In this document: one piece after another, positions 9,573 through 17,775 of the stretch
How the letters are laid out: each line of letters starts with the position of its first letter
Position numbering within the stretch: position 1 is the stretch's first letter
Assembly (NCBI GenBank): GCA_020722345.1
Contig: DYKZ01000004.1
Span: 1 to 42,914, forward strand
Direction of reading: 5' to 3'
DNA from: Anaerolinea thermophila
GTDB lineage: Bacteria; Chloroflexota; Anaerolineae; Anaerolineales; Villigracilaceae
DNA length: 42,914 nt
Made by a program: the position numbers and the translations under genes
Notes under the pieces: model-generated
The model's input: the letters and a program-made list of their open reading frames with translations, nothing else
Database searches by the model: none
What the model was told of the DNA's origin: nothing

Positions 9573-9884
9573 ATGAAACGGGTATTCATTTGCAGCCGGT
9601 ACGCCGGGGACGTTCCCCGGAACACGGCGACCGCCGAACGGCTCTGCCGGAAGGCGGTGGAGCGAGGTTGCGCGCCCTTCGCGCCGCATCTGCTCTACAC
9701 GCGCTTCCTGGATGACGGGAAGACCTCCGAACGAGAAGCGGGCATCGCCTGCGGCCTGACGTTCATGGAGATCTGCGACGAGGTCTGGGTGTTCACCGGC
9801 GAAGGCCTTTCCGACGGCATGCGACGGGAAGTCGATCATGCCCGGCGTCTGGGCAAGCCCGTAATCGAGCTGGAGGTGATGTAG
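9573..9884 (+). CDS. Nucleoside 2-deoxyribosyltransferase-like (DUF4406/DUF7768-type) protein
   Basis: 103 aa: MKRVFICSRYAGDVPRNTATAERLCRKAVERGCAPFAPHLLYTRFLDD ... EVWVFTGEGLSDGMRREVDHARRLGKPV. Confidence 0.7.
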   Translation: MKRVFICSRYAGDVPRNTATAERLCRKAVERGCAPFAPHLLYTRFLDDGKTSEREAGIACGLTFMEICDEVWVFTGEGLSDGMRREVDHARRLGKPVIELEVM

Positions 9885-9886
9885 CT

Positions 9887-10357
9887 GTGGCTTGGGACCA
9901 GAAAGAGATCACCGCGTACCTGGTGGACGTGGACACGGGCGACTACCTCGATTTTCAGTACAACCCGAACGACATCGTCGACGAGAAAAGCACGGCCTAC
10001 GCGGCCATCAAGATTCCGGGCATGAGCCATCCCCGCTACCAGTACGTGGCTGGCGAGCCGCGCAAGATCGGCTTCAAGCTGGTCTTCTTCAAGGGGTCCG
10101 TAAAGGAGTCGGTGGACTGGCTGCGCTCCCTGCTCTATCCCGAACACGCCGGAACCATGCTCAAGAACGCCCCGCACCGGGTGATCTTCATGTTCGGAGA
10201 CCTCTACCCGGGCGTGCTTTGTGTCGTCCGCCAGGTGAAGGCCCGGTTCTTCCACATGTTCGACCGGGACAACCTGCTGCCCCAGCACGCCGAAGTGGAC
10301 GTGATGATCGAGGAGTACATCGACCAGTCCGTGGACTATTCGGAGGTGCGCGGATGA
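9887..10357 (+). CDS. Contractile injection system tube/baseplate-associated protein
   Basis: 156 aa: FQYNPNDIVDEKSTAYAAIKIPGMSHPRYQYVAGEPRKIGFKLVFF; resembles CIS tube-protein domains that precede LysM/hub genes. Confidence 0.55.
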   Translation: MAWDQKEITAYLVDVDTGDYLDFQYNPNDIVDEKSTAYAAIKIPGMSHPRYQYVAGEPRKIGFKLVFFKGSVKESVDWLRSLLYPEHAGTMLKNAPHRVIFMFGDLYPGVLCVVRQVKARFFHMFDRDNLLPQHAEVDVMIEEYIDQSVDYSEVRG

Positions 10358-10644
10358 TCGGACGTCGATCCAGATACGCAGCATCCATTCTCTACACGTC
10401 GGGAGACGGAGACTTCCTGGGCACGCGTCTTCCGACCGAGGGCAAGCCACGCCCCGACGACCGGTTTCACACGGTGATCGAGGGGGACCGGGTCGATTTA
10501 CTCGCCCATCGCTATCTGGGACAGGCCGATCTCTGGTGGATCATCTGCGACTACAACGACATTTTCTTTCCCATGGAACTGACGCCGGGGACCATCCTGC
10601 GCATCCCCTCGGCCGAACACGTCAGCATGCGGCTTCTGGACTGA
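10354..10644 (+). CDS. Tail protein X / gp53-like baseplate wedge protein
   Basis: RVDLLAHRYLGQADLWWIICDYNDIFFPMELTPGTILRIPS; ATGA overlap with the upstream gene. Confidence 0.65.
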   Translation: MIGRRSRYAASILYTSGDGDFLGTRLPTEGKPRPDDRFHTVIEGDRVDLLAHRYLGQADLWWIICDYNDIFFPMELTPGTILRIPSAEHVSMRLLD

Positions 10645-10666
10645 GTCTCCGGACGCATCCATCCAT

Positions 10667-10700
10667 CCCGACACCTCGCGCCGGTCGCCGGTAAGTATCC
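10667..10700 (+). repeat. Dispersed ~34-bp element, copy B
   Basis: CCCGACACCTCGCGCCGGTCGCCGGTAAGTATCC in the gap before the gpD-like gene. Confidence 0.65.
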
Positions 10701-10742
10701 GGTGGAGTCCGTCCTTCAGGCGGGCCGACTGGAGATCGGCGC

Positions 10743-12008
10743 ATGGATATCGACACCTTCAAACCGACTTTTCTGATCCAGATCGAGGGGCAGACCCTTT
10801 CGGCGGATATCACGCAGGAGATCACCTCGTTCGTCTTCGAGGACAACGAGGAGGAACTCGACGTGTTGGAGCTCGCGGTCACCGACCGAAATCTCCAGTT
10901 CGTCGACGATCCCCTGTTCCAGGAAGGCAACGAGATCGTCGCCCGTTTCGGATATGTCGGCAACCTCTCGCCGCGGAAGAAGGCGGTCATCAAGGATATC
11001 GACTACGACTTTCCGGAGGACGGTGACCCGACCATCCATATCAAGGCCTACGACAAAGGCTTCAATCTGGCCGGAAAGGAGAACCAGAAGGTCTGGCAGA
11101 AACCCGCTCCCGGCATTCTCTATTCCGAGATCGCCGAGGAGATCGCAGGGGCCAACGGCCTCACTCCGGTGGTCACGGCCACCAAGGGCCGCCATCTGCG
11201 TGTGACCCAGAGCAACGTTTCCGACGCCCAGTTCCTCAAGGAACTGGCCGGAAAGGCGCGCGACAAGGACGGCGACGGCGTCACCGGATACGTCTTCTAC
11301 ATCCAGGACGACGAGCTGCATTTCCATCCCCGCGATCTGGACAAGAAGCCCGCCGCGACCCTCGAGTACTTCACCGACCGCAAGGGCGTTCTGCGTTCCT
11401 TCCGTCCCTCGACGCAATCACAGGGGGCCAAGGGAGCGGGCGTCGAGACCAAGGCCGTGGGCGTAGACCCTCGCAAGAAGGAGCCGGTCGAGCACAAGGC
11501 CAACAACGAGACCACCCCGGAGCGGACCTCGCTGGGGAAACGGACCTACCTGGTGGACGGGAACACCGGCGAGGGCGCTTACAAGGAGCAGGAGTCCGGG
11601 CAGGTGGTCCCCACCTTTGACCGTTCCGAGGGCTTTCACGAGGAGCCGCGACAGGAACCGGCCCAGGACCTCTCCGAGGGGAAGTTCCGCGAGTCGGAAC
11701 TCCGCCAGGTGGAAGCCGACGCGGTGACCATCGGCATCCCCGCGCTGCGAGCCAAGCAGAACGTGGAGGTCAAAGGCGTGGGCCGCAAATTCTCGGGCGT
11801 CTACTACTGCCATTCGGTCCGCCACGCTTTCGGCGAGGGCGGATATCACTGCGAACTGAAACTCAAGAAAAACGCCCTGGGCAAAGGGGCGGGCGACAAG
11901 TCGGACGAGGCCAAGGGCAAGCAGAACGACCAGGAAGCGCCGCCCACACCGAAGGAAGAGCCGCCGCCGATGGTGACCATCGATGCGGACAGCGGGCGGA
12001 GGCTGTAA
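10743..12008 (+). CDS. Phage late control D / gp27-like baseplate hub protein
   Basis: 421 aa: MDIDTFKPTFLIQIEGQTLSADITQEITSFVFEDNEEELDVLELAVTD, VGRKFSGVYYCHSVRHAFGEGGYHCELKLKKNALG. Confidence 0.85.
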   Translation: MDIDTFKPTFLIQIEGQTLSADITQEITSFVFEDNEEELDVLELAVTDRNLQFVDDPLFQEGNEIVARFGYVGNLSPRKKAVIKDIDYDFPEDGDPTIHIKAYDKGFNLAGKENQKVWQKPAPGILYSEIAEEIAGANGLTPVVTATKGRHLRVTQSNVSDAQFLKELAGKARDKDGDGVTGYVFYIQDDELHFHPRDLDKKPAATLEYFTDRKGVLRSFRPSTQSQGAKGAGVETKAVGVDPRKKEPVEHKANNETTPERTSLGKRTYLVDGNTGEGAYKEQESGQVVPTFDRSEGFHEEPRQEPAQDLSEGKFRESELRQVEADAVTIGIPALRAKQNVEVKGVGRKFSGVYYCHSVRHAFGEGGYHCELKLKKNALGKGAGDKSDEAKGKQNDQEAPPTPKEEPPPMVTIDADSGRRL

Positions 12009-12021
12009 GGAGGAAAAGCAT

Positions 12022-12453
12022 ATGGGAGATTTGAGCCGGAATTTCTCGAAGAGCGAGTTCGCCTGCCGGTGTTGCGGCAAGACCGAGATCGATCAACGCC
12101 TCGTGGATGCGCTCCAGGAATTGCGCGACCTCGCTGGCGCTCCCGTCCGCGTGACCAGCGGGTACCGCTGCCCCGATCACAACCGGGCGGTAGGCGGAGC
12201 AAAACAGAGCCGGCATCTGCTCGGACATGCCGCGGACATAGTGATCAAGGGCTTGTCCGTCGCCGGGATGTATGAACTCGCGGAGCAGGTGGCCGCCTTC
12301 CGCAAGGGCGGAATCGGCGTCTATCCGGAGCGGGGATTCATTCACGTCGACATACGCGAGGGGCGGACCCGATGGGGTTACCTCGACGGCAAATACGTCT
12401 CGTTCGAAGAAGCCATGACAACCAACGGAGGTGACCGCAATGCAGCAGTTTGA
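12022..12453 (+). CDS. Peptidase M15 family (M15A-type) endolysin
   Basis: LSRNFSKSEFACRCCG, RVTSGYRCPDHNRAVGGAKQSRHLLGHAADI (SGYRxxxHN, SxHxxGxAxD). Confidence 0.88.
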   Translation: MGDLSRNFSKSEFACRCCGKTEIDQRLVDALQELRDLAGAPVRVTSGYRCPDHNRAVGGAKQSRHLLGHAADIVIKGLSVAGMYELAEQVAAFRKGGIGVYPERGFIHVDIREGRTRWGYLDGKYVSFEEAMTTNGGDRNAAV

Positions 12454-12766
12454 ACAGATTCTTACCTTCATCCTGGACCACAAGGAACTCATCGCGACCT
12501 TGTTCGTGACGCTCCTCACCGTCGTCAAGCTCACCGCCTGGGGTCGGGCCAAGGCCGCGGCTCTGGACGCGGTGATCGGCGTCATCGAGCGGCTCGGCGC
12601 GAAAGAGGTCAAAACCGGCGTCGCCGGTCAGGAACTCAAGCTCGAAGCCGCAGCCCAGGACGCCCTGCGTCATGCCGTGGCCAAGGCCGATCCGAAGAAG
12701 ACGCCGGACGGAACCGTCACCCGCATCGTGCGCGAGGTGCTGCGGGGCCTCTTGCCGTTGAAGTAA
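12440..12766 (+). CDS. Holin-like small membrane protein
   Basis: One TM segment (ELIATLFVTLLTVVKLTAWG) in a small protein overlapping the M15 peptidase gene; alternative GTG start at 12431. Confidence 0.55.
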   Translation: MQQFEQILTFILDHKELIATLFVTLLTVVKLTAWGRAKAAALDAVIGVIERLGAKEVKTGVAGQELKLEAAAQDALRHAVAKADPKKTPDGTVTRIVREVLRGLLPLK

Positions 12767-12781
12767 TCCGGAGGACGGACC

Positions 12782-13831
12782 GTGATCGAGACACAGGACC
12801 GCCAGCACGAGGAACGCTACAAGAACCGCTGGTATGGCAAATACCGGGCGTTCTTGCGGGACAACAACGATCCGGAGCGGCTCGGCCGCTGCCGGCTCGA
12901 AATCCCGGCCGTGCTCGGCACCGGCAAGGAGAACTGGTCGGAATGGGCGTGGCCCTGCTTTGCCTACGGAGGCAACGAAGACATCGGCGTGTTTCTCATC
13001 CCCGAGGAAGGGGCTTCCGTCTGGGCCGAGTTCGAGGGCGGCATCGTCCAATACCCGATCTGGTCCGGCGTCTGGCTGGCCAAGACCAACCCCGGCGAAC
13101 AACCGGAAGAATCGAAGCGCCTGTGCTCCGATCCGACCTGCACCGACTGTGAGGACAAACTCGAACACAAGCCCGATCGGCGGGACGACCTGGAGCACAA
13201 AAAGCACCACGGCCACCCGCCGTACTACTGCCCGCGCCGCAAGGTTCTTCTCAAGACCGAAACCGGTCACACCATCGTTCTCGACGATCGGGACGAGGAG
13301 GAATTCCTCAAGGTCATCGACCGGGCCGGGCAGATTCTCCACATGGAATGCCGCGTGAAGCGCGACGTTCAGACCGGCAATGCGCGCCGCCGGGGGACCA
13401 AGGACGCCGAGCAGGGCGACCAACTCGACATCGACTCGGACATCAAGGACCAGAAGGCCCGGATCGAGATCACCGATCTGTGCCGCCAGTTCGTGCGCTG
13501 GGAGGCGTGGAAGGACAAGGAGAAAATCCATATCCAGTCCTGCGACAAGTCCCGTGCCCGGTGGCAGAAGATTCTCATCGACACCACCAAGGGCAAGGAG
13601 AAGGTCCACATCTGGGGCCTCTGCGGCACGCAGGAAATCCTCATCGATTCCACCGCCGGGACCGAGATGGTCCGTCTCACGGACAAGGCCGGCCAGGTCG
13701 TCGTGATGAACGCGGCCGCTGGTCAGGAGCGCATCCAAGCCACGGACAAATCCGGAAGCGTGATCCTCATGGATGCCGTCATGGGGAACATCGTCATCCG
13801 CTCGACGAACAAGGTGCTGATCAACCCATGA
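12782..13831 (+). CDS. Baseplate assembly protein V / gp5-like spike
   Basis: 349 aa: N-terminal OB-like region (YRAFLRDNNDPERLGRCRLEIPAVLG ... WAWPCFAYGGNEDIGVFLIPEEGASVWAEFEGG) and C-terminal short beta repeats. Confidence 0.8.
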   Translation: MIETQDRQHEERYKNRWYGKYRAFLRDNNDPERLGRCRLEIPAVLGTGKENWSEWAWPCFAYGGNEDIGVFLIPEEGASVWAEFEGGIVQYPIWSGVWLAKTNPGEQPEESKRLCSDPTCTDCEDKLEHKPDRRDDLEHKKHHGHPPYYCPRRKVLLKTETGHTIVLDDRDEEEFLKVIDRAGQILHMECRVKRDVQTGNARRRGTKDAEQGDQLDIDSDIKDQKARIEITDLCRQFVRWEAWKDKEKIHIQSCDKSRARWQKILIDTTKGKEKVHIWGLCGTQEILIDSTAGTEMVRLTDKAGQVVVMNAAAGQERIQATDKSGSVILMDAVMGNIVIRSTNKVLINP

Positions 13832-14613
13832 CAAACAACGAGACGACAAGCCCCGCGGCATCCCTGGTCATGACCGTGTATAACGGCGAGCGTTATCTCG
13901 CCGAGGCGGTCGAAAGTGTTCTGGCCCAAACCCGGCGGGACTTTGAACTGGTCGTTTGGGACGACGGCTCCACTGACCGGACACTGGAGATCGCCCGTGA
14001 CTACGCCAAGCTGGACGACCGCGTGCGCGTCGTCGCTGCGAAGCATCTGGGCCGGACCCCGGCGCTCAAGGCCGCGATTGCGGAGACGACCGCGCCGTAC
14101 CTCGGCTGGGTCGACAGCGACGACATCCTCGCCGCGACGGCGTTGGAAGAGACCGCCGCGGTTCTCGACCGGGAATCCTCTGTAGGTCTGGTCTACACCG
14201 ACTACGTGACCATCGGGGAGGACGGCAAGGCACGCGGCTACGGCAACCGCTGCCGGATTCCCTTCTCCAAGGACCGGATGCTTCTCGACTTCATGACTTT
14301 CCATTTCCGCCTGATGCGGCGCTCGGCCTTCGACGCGGCGGGCGGCATCGACGAGAGCTTCCGTTGCGCGGAGGACTACGACCTCTGCCTGCGTATGGCG
14401 GAGCTCACCGAGGTCCGCCACATCCGCAGACCGCTCTATTACTACCGCATCCATGCGGACTCCATCTCCCAGCGCATGCGGATCGAACAGATCCACTGCG
14501 CCCGCAACGCCGTGGCCCATGCGTTGGAACGGCGAGGCCTGTCCGACCGGTTCGAGATCGATCTGCAGATACGCGGCCGCTTTTCGCTGAGAAGGAGAAA
14601 GACGAATGGATGA
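13828..14613 (+). CDS. Family 2 glycosyltransferase
   Basis: SLVMTVYNGERYLAEAVESVLAQTRRDFELVVWDDGSTDRTLEIARDY, WVDSDD, CAEDYDLCLRMAEL; ATGA overlap with the spike gene. Confidence 0.92.
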   Translation: MTNNETTSPAASLVMTVYNGERYLAEAVESVLAQTRRDFELVVWDDGSTDRTLEIARDYAKLDDRVRVVAAKHLGRTPALKAAIAETTAPYLGWVDSDDILAATALEETAAVLDRESSVGLVYTDYVTIGEDGKARGYGNRCRIPFSKDRMLLDFMTFHFRLMRRSAFDAAGGIDESFRCAEDYDLCLRMAELTEVRHIRRPLYYYRIHADSISQRMRIEQIHCARNAVAHALERRGLSDRFEIDLQIRGRFSLRRRKTNG

Positions 14614-14980
14614 AACCCGACATGACAGCGCCCCGTGCGACTGGAACCAGAGCGAGCGGATGCTGGCCCGGACCTTCGAATCCTGGCGGGCCGAATTCCG
14701 TACCATCCTCGAAGACCACCGCCGGGAAATCCAGGCGCGGCTTGAAAAGATCGAACGCGAAATCGAGAAGAAGTCGGACAAGGAGAACGTGGACCTTCTG
14801 GTGCGCAGCATCCAGGATGATCTGCGCCGCCATACCGACGACATCAAGAACCTGCAGTCGGGCATGAACGAGAAGATGGGCGTCGAGACCATGTGGAAGG
14901 TGGTCGGTCTCGTGCTCACTGTCGGCGGTGCCGTGGGCGGTGTCGTCGGCTTCCTGGTCCACGTCCTGACGGGAAAATAA
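14606..14980 (+). CDS. Coiled-coil plus C-terminal TM protein (XhlA/holin-like)
   Basis: Charged coiled coil followed by VVGLVLTVGGAVGGVVGFLVHVL. Confidence 0.5.
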   Translation: MDETRHDSAPCDWNQSERMLARTFESWRAEFRTILEDHRREIQARLEKIEREIEKKSDKENVDLLVRSIQDDLRRHTDDIKNLQSGMNEKMGVETMWKVVGLVLTVGGAVGGVVGFLVHVLTGK

Positions 14981-14982
14981 CC

Positions 14983-15249
14983 ATGGCAAGACCCCAGGCG
15001 AGACTCGGCGATATCTCCAGTCACGGCGGCGTGATCGTCACCGGCGCGTTTCGTACCGTTGTCAACGGAAGGCCCGCGGCGCGGCTGGGCGATCTGCATG
15101 TCTGCCCGATACCGGGCCACGGCGTGACACCCATCGTTACGGGCAGCCTCGACACCGCGACCGAAGGACTGCCGAACGCCCGCATCGGCGACATCACGGC
15201 CTGCGGCGCGATCATCGTGACCGGCAGCCTGAACACGAATGACGACTGA
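14983..15249 (+). CDS. PAAR-motif spike tip protein
   Basis: RLGDISSHGGVIVTGAFRTVVNGRPAARLGDLHVCPIPGHGVTPIVTGS ... RIGDITACGAIIVTGS. Confidence 0.9.
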   Translation: MARPQARLGDISSHGGVIVTGAFRTVVNGRPAARLGDLHVCPIPGHGVTPIVTGSLDTATEGLPNARIGDITACGAIIVTGSLNTNDD

Positions 15250-15258
15250 GGAGCGAGG

Positions 15259-15585
15259 ATGGATTTCGAGGAACCGCAGTTTCACTACTGGGACGTCTTC
15301 CCCAAGACGGTGAAGGTGTCGCTCACCGGCTGGTCGGTGACGATACCGCTTTCCGTGCGCGGCGCTCCCACCGGACAGATCGAGTTCGAATCCGCCGATT
15401 CCAACATCGCCTGGGTGGACGAAGACGGAAGACTGAACCTCGGCTGGCAGGCGGGTGCGACGGTCGTCATGGCTTACGACTCGGAGAATCGGGACAGCGT
15501 CCGCTACATCCAGGTGGAGGTCGTCGATTACGGACAAGGCGGAGGCGGAGGGTACGACGGGTATGGTTATGACTATCCCACATAA
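15259..15585 (+). CDS. Ig-like domain tail protein
   Basis: IEFESADSNIAWVDEDGRLNLGWQAGATVVMAYDSENRDSVRYIQVEVVD; Gly/Tyr-rich C-terminus. Confidence 0.55.
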   Translation: MDFEEPQFHYWDVFPKTVKVSLTGWSVTIPLSVRGAPTGQIEFESADSNIAWVDEDGRLNLGWQAGATVVMAYDSENRDSVRYIQVEVVDYGQGGGGGYDGYGYDYPT

Positions 15586-16302
15586 CCTTCCATTGTCCTT
15601 CTGGGAAGTCGCTCCCTCTCTGATCCGGGAACCGTATCGGGAGACGGAACAAGCGGTCCCGGTGGCGGTCATCGGATCGCCCGGCGGCGAGGTGCGGTTC
15701 GAGTCCCTCCATCCGGAAATCGCCAGGGTCGAGAACGGTGTGCTTCGCTTCGGCGCGATACCCTGGGCAACGGTCATCGTGGCCGAGGCGATCCGGGACG
15801 AGGTGGTGTCATCCCGCAGATACATCCAGGTCGACGTGGAGAAGCCCAAAGCCGCGGCGGTGCTCGACTGGAGACCGTCCGGCTATGTGGAACTTCTGCC
15901 GGACGGAACCTGGCACTTTTACTATTTCTCCGGCTGGTACGACGTTTCCGGCAGCAATATCCGCGTGACCGGGGAGCTTGCATCGGAGGTGACCCTGGAC
16001 CGGGACTACCTCCTCCGCTTCGATGTCTTGGGCGAGATCGAGAGCGTGGACGGACCCTACTTCGACCGGCTCGAGTTCTATGTCGACTGGTGGTCTATGC
16101 GGAGCTTTAATCCGACTTACGACATGAACGGCGCTCCGCTGCAGCCGTACCCCGTTCCGCGAAGGACCGAGACCATCGACCTGTCTCAATTCACGGGCGG
16201 CACGGTCACGCTGCGGTTTCTTTGGGACACGGGTGACGGCCTTTACCAGAAGTCGACGGCTGGTTCGTGCAGAACATCGGACTCATACCTATCGGGAGTT
16301 GA
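15563..16302 (+). CDS. Ig-like plus jelly-roll-like tail protein, likely interrupted by a 1-nt frameshift
   Basis: N-terminal part parallels the preceding ORF (VRFESLHPEIARVENGVLRFGAIPWATVIVAEAIRD...RRYIQVDVE). The open frame runs to 16432, but the -1 frame from about 16252 gives VDGWFVQNIGLIPIGS* ending at 16302. Confidence 0.5.
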
Positions 16303-16308
16303 CGGAAC

Positions 16309-17253
16309 ATGGTTGTCGGAAACGGATACGGAGAAGAGGGCGGCGGGCCGATCATCGAACAGACCAGTTCGTCGCCCTCCCATTACGAGATCATGGCGCT
16401 GGTGCGTCTGCTTGCGGCCGGTCTCGGCGTGACGGACGGCGAGGGTGAGGAGACCTATCTCCAGCAGATTCGAGACAGCCTGGCCGAGATCAAAGGCATT
16501 CTGCAGCAGAGTCACGACGCCTCCGAAGCCCTTCGGGCGGAAGCTCAAACGGTACTGGAGGCGCACGCCGAGAGCGCGCAGCAATACATGCAGGTCGTGG
16601 ATCAACCGATGCCGCCGGACTTCGACCCCTTCGTCGCCATGCCGGCGGGCACCGCCGTGAGAGACCTCCCGGATGGAGGGCGGTTTTTCACCCTGGCCGA
16701 TGGCGTCATGGTTCGGGTGGAACCGGACGGAAGACTGACGGCCATCGGCATGGATGGCTCTGTGACCCCTCTCGAACCCGCGCGCGGCGGCGTGGTGACG
16801 CTTCCCGACGGCCGGGAACTTACGCTCAAGCCCGAAACGGTGCGGATGACCCATGAAGCGGCCGGGATCGAAGGGCTTCCCCTGGACATCGATCCGATAC
16901 AGACCGCGCAGGGGCGCTGCCGCGTGGAACTTCTGGGTGGTTACCGGCTGGATGTATTCCAGTCAGAGCGCACGGCCATGATCGGCAACCCCGCGGGCAC
17001 CTCGGTGGTGCTCGGTATTTCCCGGATCGAAGGCGTGGGTGAGGATGTCGAGGTTCGTCTGGTACCCGGCGGGGCCAAGGGCTTTACGGCCATGGAAAGC
17101 GGTCACAAAGGCGTCATCGAGGCCGACGGCACGATCCATGTCGCCATGGCGGGCGGGTTGGACCTGGTCATTCATTTCCCGGACGACGATGACTCCAATG
17201 GAGACCCAGGTTCCGGTGACCCGCCCGCCTGCATCTGCGAGGAGCGTGATTGA
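16309..17253 (+). CDS. Hypothetical tail-associated protein
   Basis: 314-aa ORF with codon-dense context between baseplate genes. Confidence 0.6.
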   Translation: MVVGNGYGEEGGGPIIEQTSSSPSHYEIMALVRLLAAGLGVTDGEGEETYLQQIRDSLAEIKGILQQSHDASEALRAEAQTVLEAHAESAQQYMQVVDQPMPPDFDPFVAMPAGTAVRDLPDGGRFFTLADGVMVRVEPDGRLTAIGMDGSVTPLEPARGGVVTLPDGRELTLKPETVRMTHEAAGIEGLPLDIDPIQTAQGRCRVELLGGYRLDVFQSERTAMIGNPAGTSVVLGISRIEGVGEDVEVRLVPGGAKGFTAMESGHKGVIEADGTIHVAMAGGLDLVIHFPDDDDSNGDPGSGDPPACICEERD

Positions 17254-17708
17254 TGGCCTTGGATTTTCTCGGACGCGGGCTGAAGTTCCCCTTCCGCTTT
17301 CAGCGGCGGTCCGGGGGCGCGCAGGTTTCCTCGGCCACCTCCACCGAGCATGAACACATCCACGAGAGCATCATCCAGATTCTTGGCACCCGGCCGGGCG
17401 AACGCTTCATGCGCCCGGAATTCGGCTCGAAACTCAAGGACCTGGTGTTCGAGCCGAACGACGAGGTGCTGAAGGGCCTGATCCGCCATTACGTGATCGA
17501 CGCCGTGAAACGCTGGGAGAAACGGGTCGTCATCACCGGCGTCTCCTTCGACGATTCCCCCTCGAACAAGGATCGCAATCTTCTCCCGGTCCGCATCGCC
17601 TATCGCGTCATCCGGAGCCAGGTGGAAGGCAACCTGGTTTATCCCTTCTACCGCGAACCGCGCCAATCCGCTCCGCCCCGACAGTTCCGCTCCGTCGCCG
17701 GTAAGTAA
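17253..17708 (+). CDS. gp25-like baseplate wedge protein
   Basis: HEHIHESIIQILGTRPGERFMRPEFGSKLKDLVFEPNDEVLKGLIRHYVIDAVKRWEKRV. Confidence 0.9.
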   Translation: MALDFLGRGLKFPFRFQRRSGGAQVSSATSTEHEHIHESIIQILGTRPGERFMRPEFGSKLKDLVFEPNDEVLKGLIRHYVIDAVKRWEKRVVITGVSFDDSPSNKDRNLLPVRIAYRVIRSQVEGNLVYPFYREPRQSAPPRQFRSVAGK

Positions 17709-17710
17709 CA
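17677..17710 (+). repeat. Dispersed ~34-bp element, copy C
   Basis: CCCGACAGTTCCGCTCCGTCGCCGGTAAGTAACA, overlapping the end of the gp25-like gene. Confidence 0.55.
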
Positions 17711-17775
17711 AGCGGGTCCTCGTCCGGCTCGTCCGGCGGGACCACTTGTGACCGAACCGCAACGGACGAACGGAA

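Noticed and set aside
15455-15562. Upstream part of the 325-aa ORF (MRRSSWLTTRRIGTASATSRWRSS)
   Set aside because: Arg/Ser-rich out-of-frame reading of the preceding gene; the likely start is 15563.
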